Part shown: piece after piece, positions 1-6,396 of the stretch
Layout of the letters: the number at the start of each line of letters is the position of its first letter
Position numbering within the stretch: the first letter of the stretch is position 1
Source: Candidatus Levyibacteriota bacterium
GTDB lineage: Bacteria; Patescibacteriota; Microgenomatia; Levybacterales; UBA12049
Direction of reading: 5' to 3'
DNA: 20,302 nt
Assembly (NCBI GenBank): GCA_903872785.1
Contig: CAIQLZ010000021.1
Location: 1 to 20,302 of the forward strand
Program-made: the position numbers and the translations under genes
Notes under the pieces: model-generated
Database searches by the model: none
Seen by the model: the letters and a program-made list of their open reading frames with translations, nothing else
Told to the model about the DNA's origin: nothing

Positions 1-2
1 CT

Positions 3-26
3 CTTTAAATAGCTGGCTATTTAAAG
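3..26. repeat. perfect inverted repeat, 11-bp arms
   Basis: The arms CTTTAAATAGC (3-13) and GCTATTTAAAG (16-26) are exact reverse complements separated by TG. No T-run follows on either strand, so a dyad operator or a hairpin belonging to a gene left of the window is as likely as a terminator. A second, smaller dyad, TAATTG-GG-CAATTA, lies at 89-102. The rest of 1-174 is AT-rich with no coding sequence that I can support. Confidence 0.6.
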
Positions 27-174
27 ATATAATCGATATATTGAATAAATTAAATTGAACACTTAAGATATTCGGGACGTACGATTACTAATTGGGCAAT
101 TATCCGCAAATTACAGCGCAATTTAAATTTTGTTTAGTGTTTTTTTGTTTCCCGGTTTTGAAGGCGTAATTTTA

Positions 175-918
175 TTAAATTTTAAGCGTATTTATAATAG
201 CTGTATGAGCCTGCAGCTCAAGAGAATCGTCAAGAGGGGAGAGATTGATGGGGGAGTCATATTTTTTTTCAAGAGCAAGTTTGATTAATAAATCCGCGAA
301 TCCGGGGTTTTTGGGAAGAACCGGTCCGTGGAAATATGTGCCGAAACTATTTTTGTAAACTGCGCCTTCGGTTTGGTCAGCGCCATTGTTGCCGAAACCC
401 TTAAGTATTTTTCCGAACGGCTTAACCGTTTTTCCGAGATAAGTTCTTCCCCCGTGGTTTTCAAAACCGACAATTATTTGTTTGTTTGGCAATTGGACTG
501 CGGAAGCGCCAATTTGACGGGAAAATCCTCTTCCAGGATTTACTGTGAATAAATCGAATATACCGAGGCTAGCAATGGTTGTTCCATCTGCATCTTTGTA
601 GTATTTTCCCAGGAATTGATATGCTCCGCAGATATAAAGTCCGGGAATTCCGTTTTCAATCATCCGTTTTAATTCCGTCCTTTTTTCCATTAAGTCTGAT
701 ACAACAATTTGCTGTTGTTTGTCTTGCGCTCCCCCCATAAATAGAAGATTGCACATAGATAGTTGTTTTTTATCAAAACCTGTATCAAGTTTGATTATTT
801 TTACCTTAATTCCCCGCCATTGACAGCGTTTTTTAAGAACAAGAATGTTTCCTCTGTCTCCGTAGGTACTCATTAGTTCCGGATATAACCAACCGATGAT
901 TAAATTACCTGTTTTCAT
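175..918 (-). CDS. gatD: lipid II isoglutaminyl synthase, glutaminase subunit GatD
   Basis: This is a class I glutamine amidotransferase of the CobB/CobQ-like type (247 aa). It should release ammonia from glutamine for MurT, which amidates the alpha-carboxyl of D-Glu in lipid II at the inner face of the membrane. The nucleophile elbow IPGLYICGAYQFLG puts the catalytic Cys at about residue 97. The catalytic His is about residue 197 in GTYFHGPVLPKNP. An N-terminal ELMSTYGDRGN motif is typical of GatD. Its ATG overlaps the murT stop by four bases (ATGA, 915-918), indicating coupled translation of the two subunits. It is the last gene of the polX-lemA-htpX-murT-gatD operon. The length matches S. 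aureus GatD (about 243 aa). A cobyric acid synthase role is unlikely given the MurT partner. Confidence 0.93.
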   Translation of the reverse strand: MKTGNLIIGWLYPELMSTYGDRGNILVLKKRCQWRGIKVKIIKLDTGFDKKQLSMCNLLFMGGAQDKQQQIVVSDLMEKRTELKRMIENGIPGLYICGAYQFLGKYYKDADGTTIASLGIFDLFTVNPGRGFSRQIGASAVQLPNKQIIVGFENHGGRTYLGKTVKPFGKILKGFGNNGADQTEGAVYKNSFGTYFHGPVLPKNPGFADLLIKLALEKKYDSPINLSPLDDSLELQAHTAIINTLKI

Positions 919-2198
919 AATATTTTCTTCCCTGTCAGGATCTTTCTGACTTCCAGCATTGCTGAATACGTCGGGAAAATATATAAAGTTTCATTTTTGG
1001 GTGTTTTGCCAACGGCTATGTCTACGGCCTTTGTTAAATCTTCTTCTGTATGGAAGTTTTTGAATTCTGCGTACTTAAGCCTTAGTCCCAGGTCAAAAAC
1101 CCTGTCTCCCGATACAACAATATTTTCAAATTGAGAAGAAAAATCCTCAAAATCCACATCCCAAATCCACGAAACATCACGGCCGTCCGGAATCCTGTCG
1201 TTTAAAAGAAGCAATAGATTTCTGGCCTTAAGTTTAACAATTGTTTTTAAAGACTCGTTGAACCCCGTGGGATTTTTGGAAAGAAATATTTGTATTTTCT
1301 TTCCATTTGCATTTAAAATTTCCTGTCTTCCGAATGCCGGCTTAAAGCCTTTTAAAGAAGCTGTAATTTTCTCTTTTTTGAATCCTAAATTTTGAGCCAA
1401 AAGAACGGCAGCATTGGTGTTGTACTGGTTATAAACTCCCGACAAAGGATAAAAAGGAGAAGAAGTGAAGGTGTTTTCGGGATGTTTGTATTTGCATTTA
1501 GCGCAGAGCCAATCTCCCAGATGGGAAAAATATGTAGACTTATAGACTAATTTATTTTTACAATCCTGACAGTAGGTTGAATCGGATGCGTATTGCGCCT
1601 TTGCGGTTTTATTATTGGGATCAATGCCGAAATAAAGTGAATTCGCATGAAATTTTCCCAGAAAGGCTATTTGAGGGTCGTCGGCATTTAAAATTAAAGT
1701 AGTCTTTTTGTTAATTTTACTTAGGCTATTAGACCAATTTCCGGCAATTGCGTTTACTTCTCCATACCGGTCTAACTGATCACGGAATAAATTTAAAATT
1801 ATTACATAATCAGGACTATAAATTTCTTTTAAAATTAGCGGCAAGGTATTTTCATCAATTTCAAAAATTGCAAAATCTTTATTAATCATTCCGTCATAAT
1901 TAGAATTGGCAATTAATGAAGAAGCAATTCCGTTTAGAAGATTTGCTCCGGCCTGATTTTGAAAAACTTTTTGGCCATTTTTCTCAAGAATGGTTTGGAT
2001 GAGTTTACCCGTGGTGGTTTTCCCGTTAGTTCCAGCAATTAAAATCACCTGAACACTGTTTTTTTTAAGAACCTGTTTTATAAAATTTGGGCTTAAAGAC
2101 AGGGCAATATGACCCGGCCAGGTCGATCCTGAACCCGCATTAAATGTACGGCTAATTACGGAAATTAACTTTCCCAGGCAAATTAACAATGAATTCAT
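915..2198 (-). CDS. murT: lipid II isoglutaminyl synthase, Mur ligase subunit MurT
   Basis: MurT (427 aa) is the ATP-dependent ligase-like partner of GatD. It activates the D-Glu carboxylate of lipid II for amidation. Visible features in order are the Mur ligase P-loop GTNGKTT (residues 56-62), the middle-domain motif LNLFRDQLDRYGE (135-147), a four-cysteine zinc ribbon inserted in the middle domain (C210, C213, C232, C235), and the C-terminal DUF1727 motif DGRDVSWIWDVDFE (338-351), which holds the conserved Asp that interacts with GatD. The N-terminal residues look like the usual short MurT lead-in. The htpX stop is 2 nt upstream and gatD overlaps by 4 nt. The pair implies a peptidoglycan wall with amidated stem peptides, as known for Gram-positives and reported in some CPR lineages. 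Confidence 0.94.
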   Translation of the reverse strand: MNSLLICLGKLISVISRTFNAGSGSTWPGHIALSLSPNFIKQVLKKNSVQVILIAGTNGKTTTGKLIQTILEKNGQKVFQNQAGANLLNGIASSLIANSNYDGMINKDFAIFEIDENTLPLILKEIYSPDYVIILNLFRDQLDRYGEVNAIAGNWSNSLSKINKKTTLILNADDPQIAFLGKFHANSLYFGIDPNNKTAKAQYASDSTYCQDCKNKLVYKSTYFSHLGDWLCAKCKYKHPENTFTSSPFYPLSGVYNQYNTNAAVLLAQNLGFKKEKITASLKGFKPAFGRQEILNANGKKIQIFLSKNPTGFNESLKTIVKLKARNLLLLLNDRIPDGRDVSWIWDVDFEDFSSQFENIVVSGDRVFDLGLRLKYAEFKNFHTEEDLTKAVDIAVGKTPKNETLYIFPTYSAMLEVRKILTGKKIL

Positions 2199-2200
2199 AG

Positions 2201-3097
2201 TTACATAGACCTGAGGATTTTAATGCGTTCCTCAATCGGCGGATGCGTATTGAAAAGATTTGCAAACCAACTTCCCTGTATTTTTCCCTTAAAAGGATTT
2301 ACTATATATAAATGAGCGGTGGCATTATTTGCTGCCTCCAAAGGCTCTTTGTCCTTGGATATTTTTTCCAAAGCAGAAGCTAATCCTTCCGGGTAACGGG
2401 TTAATAGCGCTCCTGAAGCGTCAGCCAAAAACTCTCTTTTTCTTGAAACTGCTAATTGAATCAGTGTGGCGATAAGCGGAGATAATATAGCCAAAACAAT
2501 ACCGATCAGTAGAAATACTCCCTGGGAATTGCCCCTGTCTTCTCTGTCTGTGCCGTGTCCCCACCATAAGCTTCTCATGAAGAAGTCCGCCAGAAGAGCA
2601 ACCAGCCCAACCAGGATTACCACAATTGCCATAAGCCTGATATCGTAATTTCGTACGTGAGAAAGTTCATGGGCAATAACGCCTTCAAGTTCGACTTTAT
2701 TTAATTTGTCAAGAATTCCTGTTGTAACACAAACAACCGAATGATTCGGATCGCGTCCTGTGGCAAAGGCGTTGGGGGCAGAATCAGCAATTATGTATAT
2801 TTTAGGTATTGGCATTCCCGCACCGATGCATAAATTTTCGACTGTTCTGAAAAGCTGCGCATTATCTTTTTTTTGAATTTGTTTTGCGCCTGACATCCCT
2901 AGAATCATTTTATCCGAATAATAATAACTTGAGAAACTCATTAGCCCGGCTACAATAAGACCAATGCCCGCATATGACAATCCATAGCCTGAGGCTTTGC
3001 CATAGACATAGAGGATAGTCGTAACAAAAATAATAAAAATAAATATAATCAGCCAGCTTTTTCTTTTATTGGCTGAAATCTGAGAATAGATGTTCAT
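2201..3097 (-). CDS. htpX: membrane zinc metalloprotease HtpX (M48B)
   Basis: HtpX (298 aa) is an integral-membrane endoprotease that degrades damaged membrane proteins with its active site on the cytoplasmic side. Two N-terminal membrane segments lie at about residues 14-33 and 38-58. The zinc motif HELSH is at 143-147, in VIAHELSHVRNYD. Two further hydrophobic segments follow at about 155-172 and 194-215. The third zinc ligand is E222 in SRKREFLADASGA. A C-terminal NTHPPIEERI motif is typical of the family. Length and domain order are normal. It sits directly between lemA (6-nt gap) and murT (2-nt gap). The lemA-htpX pairing is common in bacteria and suggests joint envelope maintenance. Confidence 0.95.
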   Translation of the reverse strand: MNIYSQISANKRKSWLIIFIFIIFVTTILYVYGKASGYGLSYAGIGLIVAGLMSFSSYYYSDKMILGMSGAKQIQKKDNAQLFRTVENLCIGAGMPIPKIYIIADSAPNAFATGRDPNHSVVCVTTGILDKLNKVELEGVIAHELSHVRNYDIRLMAIVVILVGLVALLADFFMRSLWWGHGTDREDRGNSQGVFLLIGIVLAILSPLIATLIQLAVSRKREFLADASGALLTRYPEGLASALEKISKDKEPLEAANNATAHLYIVNPFKGKIQGSWFANLFNTHPPIEERIKILRSM

Positions 3098-3103
3098 AAT
3101 TTT

Positions 3104-3655
3104 TCAGAATGCCACTTTCACGGGTTCTTTCTCTGATTCTTTTGCTGCAAAAAATTCTTCCTGTTTAAATCCGAACATATTGCCAATCAGAGAGCCCGGA
3201 AAATTAACCAGAGTTGAATTGTAACTGCTCACATTGGTATTGAAAAATTGCCTTGCATAGGCAATTTTGGCTTCAATATCTGACAGTTCTTCCTGAAGTT
3301 CCAAAAAGTTACTGCTGGCTTTAAGATTCGGATAATTTTCGGAAATTGCAATCAAATTTTTTAAAGCATCGGAAAGCAGATTATCTGATTTTGCTTTTTC
3401 CGCATTGCCTTTTGCATTCATAAGTGATGCTCTTGCTTTGGTAACATTCTCGAACAATTCTTTTTCATGTTTAGCGTATCCTTTAACTGTAGAAACAAGA
3501 TTCGGAACCAAATCAACCCTTCTTTTCAGCTGGACATCAATTCCGCTTAATGCTTCGTTGATTCTGACTTTTCCCGTCGCCAGAGAGTTATAAGTGGACC
3601 ACACGAATAACACTATTAATACAGCTGCGATTATTATAATTAATGTTAAAGACAT
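3104..3655 (-). CDS. lemA: LemA family membrane protein
   Basis: LemA (183 aa) has one N-terminal membrane anchor (about residues 3-22) followed by a long helical domain. Family motifs include TYNSLATGKVRINEA, the stretch around VDLVPNLVSTVKGYA, IAYARQFFNTNVSSYN, and FPGSLIGNMFGF near the C-terminus. Its biochemical role is unsettled in the literature. It is frequently found beside HtpX, as here, which suggests envelope homeostasis. It carries the only canonical Shine-Dalgarno sequence I can find in the window, AGGAGGTGA, 7 nt before its ATG. That SD overlaps the last two Arg codons and the stop of polX, so translation is probably coupled to polX. Confidence 0.93.
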   Translation of the reverse strand: MSLTLIIIIAAVLIVLFVWSTYNSLATGKVRINEALSGIDVQLKRRVDLVPNLVSTVKGYAKHEKELFENVTKARASLMNAKGNAEKAKSDNLLSDALKNLIAISENYPNLKASSNFLELQEELSDIEAKIAYARQFFNTNVSSYNSTLVNFPGSLIGNMFGFKQEEFFAAKESEKEPVKVAF

Positions 3656-3662
3656 ATATTTT

Positions 3663-3671
3663 TCACCTCCT
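3663..3671 (-). promoter_or_regulatory. lemA Shine-Dalgarno inside the polX stop region
   Basis: On the minus strand the last polX codons AGG AGG TGA (Arg-Arg-stop) are themselves a full SD sequence, with a 7-nt spacer to the lemA ATG at 3655. Ribosomes finishing polX would therefore stop on the lemA ribosome-binding site. Confidence 0.85.
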
Positions 3672-5435
3672 TTTTAACCATTTAATAAAATCTGCAAATT
3701 CCAAGGTATTTATTATATCATTTTTTGTAGCCCAGCCCCGTCTTGCCGTTGCTACACCGTATTTCATTAAATTCATCTGAGACACGGCGTGGCTGTCGGT
3801 GTTAATTATCAGTTTTACTCCGTTTTCGATTGCCTGTCTTACCAATTCATCGGAGAGATCAAGCCGTTGCGGCCAGCTGTTAATTTCCAGAGCTTTATCA
3901 TTTTTTCGGCAAAAGTCAAGAATTTGTTCAAAGTCCAGTTCATATCCTGCGCGTTCATTTAGTAGTCTTCCTGTGGGATGGGCAAAAATCTTAGCCTTTG
4001 GATGGCTAAGTCCCTGCAACACTCTCTTGGTCATTTCCTCCTTATTTGTCGTAAATGAACTGTGAATTGAGACAATTGCCCCGTCAAGAAGTTCCAGAGA
4101 TTTATTGTCAAGAGCAAGTTCTCCTGAGCTTAATATGTCTACTTCGAGTAATTTAATAATTCGAATATTTTTATTACTCAAATAAATTTGTTCAATTAAT
4201 TCATTTCTTCTTGCAATTAAGGAATATATTTGATCTTTTGTATGTCTGGAAATACTGGGATTATGTTCGGAAAAACCAACGTAATTGTAATTTAAGCTGA
4301 CTGCGTATTTAACCATTTCTTCAATAGTTGATTGTCCGAGATCGTGACTTGGTTCAATTGGGAAATTGGAATGAATGTGTAAATCACCTTTAATGTCTGA
4401 TAATTCGATTAGTTTCGGCAGTTTGTGATCGATTGCCAGTTCTATTTCTCCTTTGTCTTCTCTTATTTCCGGTGGAATCCATTCCATGCCGAGGGCATTA
4501 TAAAACTTCTCTTCCGTAGCAAATTTTATAATTTTTTGCTTATTTTCTTTTAAGTTCTTAATTCCGCGTTCAGACAGGGACAGCCCTTTTTTCAAAGCAT
4601 ATTCTCTGAGATGGATGTTGTGATTTTTGCTTCCCGTAAAGTGCTGTAAAAGCGCACCAAAACTATCATTAGGTACAACCATCAGGTCCACCTGTTTTCC
4701 GCCGGATATCAATATCGAAGCAGTTTCAGAACCTTCTTCGATGATCCGATCTTTATAGGGATAGGAAACGAAATATTTAATAACAGCTTTTGGTTTGCCG
4801 GAAGCAACGGCAATATCAATATCGCCGACAGTTGGTTTCATCCGCCTCAGGCTTCCCAAAGGTAAAGCTTTATTTACAAATAATGATTTCTTTAAATAAA
4901 CGACTACTTTTTCGGCAATTTCAGTTGCATAGGGAAGTGTCATTTCGGCAATTTTCCCTTTACCTTCTTTATATTCAAAAAGCGCTCTGAGAATATCTTG
5001 TTCTGATCTTGTTCCGAAACTTGAAATTTTGGCAATTTCATGATTTTTAGCCTTGATTATTAGATCTTCAATTACAGTTTCAGCTGAATTTAACCTTAAT
5101 TTCTGAACTAATTTATACGCCCTTTTAGGGCCAATAAATGGAATATTTATTAAAACAAAAACCGGCTTGGGAATGTTTTTTAATAGGGAATCAAAATGGG
5201 AAACAGAGCCTGTTGCGAATAGTTCTTTAAGTCTGCCGCTAATTGTACTGCCTATGCCCGGAATCGTTTGTAATTTTCCCTCTTCGTATAAATCTTTTAA
5301 TTCGGAGGTCAGGGAATCGATTATTTCTGCTGCATTTTTGTAGGCCTGAATTTGAAAATAAAATTTCCTGTCGTCTTTAATTAGATAGGCGGCGGCAATA
5401 TTTCTGAAAAGTTGGGATATTTCACGATTGCTCAC
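3663..5435 (-). CDS. polX: DNA polymerase/3'-5' exonuclease PolX (Pol X + PHP)
   Basis: This is a bacterial family X DNA polymerase (590 aa) used in gap filling during base excision repair, fused to a PHP phosphoesterase/exonuclease domain. Helix-hairpin-helix motifs are visible at about residues 58-72 (IPGIGSTISGRL) and 98-110. The nucleotidyltransferase signature GSLRRMKPTVGDIDIAV is at 194-210 with metal ligands D205 and D207, and a third Asp is D250 (KQVDLMVV). The PHP domain starts with GDLHIHSNFP (350-359). Its further metal ligands are seen in GFSEHNP, LEVDIL, SIHSSF, IFAHPTGR and NTDSHA. Translation starts at GTG (5433-5435), which gives the usual N-terminus and begins only 6 nt after a strong -10, so the mRNA is probably leaderless. 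It is the first gene of a five-gene operon ending in murT-gatD. Confidence 0.95.
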   Translation of the reverse strand: MSNREISQLFRNIAAAYLIKDDRKFYFQIQAYKNAAEIIDSLTSELKDLYEEGKLQTIPGIGSTISGRLKELFATGSVSHFDSLLKNIPKPVFVLINIPFIGPKRAYKLVQKLRLNSAETVIEDLIIKAKNHEIAKISSFGTRSEQDILRALFEYKEGKGKIAEMTLPYATEIAEKVVVYLKKSLFVNKALPLGSLRRMKPTVGDIDIAVASGKPKAVIKYFVSYPYKDRIIEEGSETASILISGGKQVDLMVVPNDSFGALLQHFTGSKNHNIHLREYALKKGLSLSERGIKNLKENKQKIIKFATEEKFYNALGMEWIPPEIREDKGEIELAIDHKLPKLIELSDIKGDLHIHSNFPIEPSHDLGQSTIEEMVKYAVSLNYNYVGFSEHNPSISRHTKDQIYSLIARRNELIEQIYLSNKNIRIIKLLEVDILSSGELALDNKSLELLDGAIVSIHSSFTTNKEEMTKRVLQGLSHPKAKIFAHPTGRLLNERAGYELDFEQILDFCRKNDKALEINSWPQRLDLSDELVRQAIENGVKLIINTDSHAVSQMNLMKYGVATARRGWATKNDIINTLEFADFIKWLKRR

Positions 5436-5441
5436 TTTGAA

Positions 5442-5470
5442 ATGATAGCAAAGGATTGACTACATTTCAA
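5442..5470 (-). promoter_or_regulatory. promoter of the polX operon
   Basis: Minus strand: -35 TTGAAA (5465-5470), 17-bp spacer, -10 TATCAT (5442-5447). The -10 ends 6 nt before the GTG start of polX, so the expected start of transcription is at or next to the start codon. It interlocks with the opposing tRNA-Asp promoter. Confidence 0.7.
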
Positions 5471-5484
5471 TAATTTGTTAGGAT
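5456..5484 (+). promoter_or_regulatory. promoter of tRNA-Asp
   Basis: Plus strand: -35 TTGACT (5456-5461), 17-bp spacer, -10 TAGGAT (5479-5484). The expected start is about 5491, 12 nt before the mature tRNA. Its -35 lies inside the spacer of the divergent polX promoter and vice versa. Confidence 0.65.
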
Positions 5485-5502
5485 AGGACAAGTAGTAAAA
5501 CG

Positions 5503-5576
5503 GGGGTGGTAGCTCAGTTGGCTAGAGCGCTTCCCTGTCACGGAAGAGGTCGCGGGTTCGAGCCCCGTTCACCCCG
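5503..5576 (+). tRNA. tRNA-Asp (GTC)
   Basis: Complete cloverleaf. The acceptor arms GGGGTGG and TCACCCC pair (one G-T), the D-arm is TAGCTCAGTTGGCTAGAGC, and the anticodon arm is CTTCC-CTGTCAC-GGAAG with anticodon GTC. The T-arm is GCGGG-TTCGAGC-CCCGT, and the discriminator G is as expected for Asp. The 3' CCA is not encoded (GCAAA follows). Confidence 0.97.
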
Positions 5577-5590
5577 CAAAAAAATAACTA

Positions 5591-5619
5591 TTGTTTTTTG
5601 AAAATGGTAATAGTATAAT
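5591..5619 (+). promoter_or_regulatory. promoter of the LysM protein gene
   Basis: -35 TTGTTT (5591-5596), 17-bp spacer, consensus -10 TATAAT (5614-5619). The predicted start is near 5626, giving a leader of about 24 nt before the ATG at 5650. The leader is C/A-rich and contains no Shine-Dalgarno sequence. Confidence 0.7.
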
Positions 5620-5649
5620 ACCTGCCACAACCCCTGCCCCAAAAAATTT

Positions 5650-6243
5650 ATGGCAAAAAAACAGAAGAGAACTGCTAAAAAAAATACTTCTGAGGTACGC
5701 AAAAAGAATGGATTTTTCAGCAAGATTAATTTAACAGAATCGTATACAAGTCTTATTTTAGGCGCTATCGTTGTAGTTATTATTGGCATCTTATTTTTGT
5801 CCTTTGCCAGAAACAATAAAAATACAAGTTCCGTAATGGACATAGGAAAATTGTCAGAACAAATAGATCAAAATTCAAATACGTCGTCAACCTATACAAT
5901 AAATCCGGGCGATGATCTCTGGACAATTTCGGAAAAAGTTTACAACGATGGGTTTAAATGGATGGAGATAGCGAAACTGAATAAATTAAGTAATCCCGAA
6001 TTGATTCAGCCAGGTGATAAGTTGATAATTCCAAAAATAAGTCAAGAAGTGAAGAAAAATATTGCTAGCGGAAACATTTCAATTAGCGAAAATACGTATA
6101 CAATAAAAAACGGAGATTGTTTATGGGATATTGCCATAAGAGCATATGGGGACGGATATAAATGGCTTGAGATCGCCAGAGCGAACAATCTGAGTAACCC
6201 CGATTTAATTTACCCGGATAATGTCCTCATAATTCCACGCTAA
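5650..6243 (+). CDS. membrane-anchored double LysM protein
   Basis: The protein (197 aa) has a very Lys/Arg-rich cytoplasmic N-tail (residues 2-28), one membrane segment (about 34-52), a Ser/Asn-rich linker, and two LysM domains (about 81-129 and 149-196). LysM binds N-acetylglucosamine-containing glycans, so the extracellular part probably binds peptidoglycan. The two LysM copies are close to each other (GDDLWTISEKVY against GDCLWDIAIRAY, then KLSNPELIQPGD against NLSNPDLIYPDN), suggesting recent internal duplication. Each has an insertion with FKWMEIAKLN or YKWLEIARAN. No catalytic domain is present. It is a single-gene unit between two tRNA genes with its own promoter. Confidence 0.9.
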   Translation: MAKKQKRTAKKNTSEVRKKNGFFSKINLTESYTSLILGAIVVVIIGILFLSFARNNKNTSSVMDIGKLSEQIDQNSNTSSTYTINPGDDLWTISEKVYNDGFKWMEIAKLNKLSNPELIQPGDKLIIPKISQEVKKNIASGNISISENTYTIKNGDCLWDIAIRAYGDGYKWLEIARANNLSNPDLIYPDNVLIIPR

Positions 6244-6260
6244 AAATTCTTAAGCCCTTG

Positions 6261-6269
6261 TGGTAAAAT
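6261..6269 (+). promoter_or_regulatory. extended -10 promoter of tRNA-Gly
   Basis: TGG followed by TAAAAT (6264-6269) forms an extended -10 element 10 nt before the tRNA-Gly 5' end. No convincing -35 is visible. Confidence 0.5.
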
Positions 6270-6279
6270 ATTATTGCCG

Positions 6280-6350
6280 GCGGGATTAGTACACCGGTAG
6301 TATGCTACCTTCCCAAGGTAGAGAAGCGAGTTCAATTCTCGTATCCCGCT
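6280..6350 (+). tRNA. tRNA-Gly (CCC)
   Basis: Complete cloverleaf with acceptor GCGGGAT/ATCCCGC. The anticodon arm is CTACC-TTCCCAA-GGTAG, giving anticodon CCC. The T-arm is GCGAG-TTCAATT-CTCGT and the discriminator is T, as usual for Gly. CCA is not encoded. This isoacceptor reads GGG only, so other Gly tRNAs must be encoded elsewhere. Confidence 0.95.
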
Positions 6351-6361
6351 CAAAATACCCA

Positions 6362-6391
6362 TTGACGAAATGTTTGTTCATTTGCTAACAT
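6362..6391 (+). promoter_or_regulatory. promoter of pyrG
   Basis: -35 TTGACG (6362-6367), 18-bp spacer, -10 TAACAT (6386-6391). Only 5 nt separate the -10 from the GTG start of pyrG at 6397, so transcription should begin on the start codon itself. Confidence 0.6.
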
Positions 6392-6396
6392 AAATC

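Noticed and set aside
28..33. TATAAT at the left edge as a plus-strand promoter.
   Set aside because: No -35 at a usable distance and no gene downstream on the plus strand; it is likely chance in AT-rich DNA.
328..552. Plus-strand 74-codon frame inside gatD, and similar frames inside polX, manB, uvrB and holA.
   Set aside because: All are antisense to genes with clear catalytic motifs and have no promoter, SD or recognisable domain.
5538..5843. Minus-strand 101-codon frame over tRNA-Asp and the LysM gene start.
   Set aside because: It includes the tRNA as coding and lies opposite the well-supported LysM protein, so it is a shadow frame.
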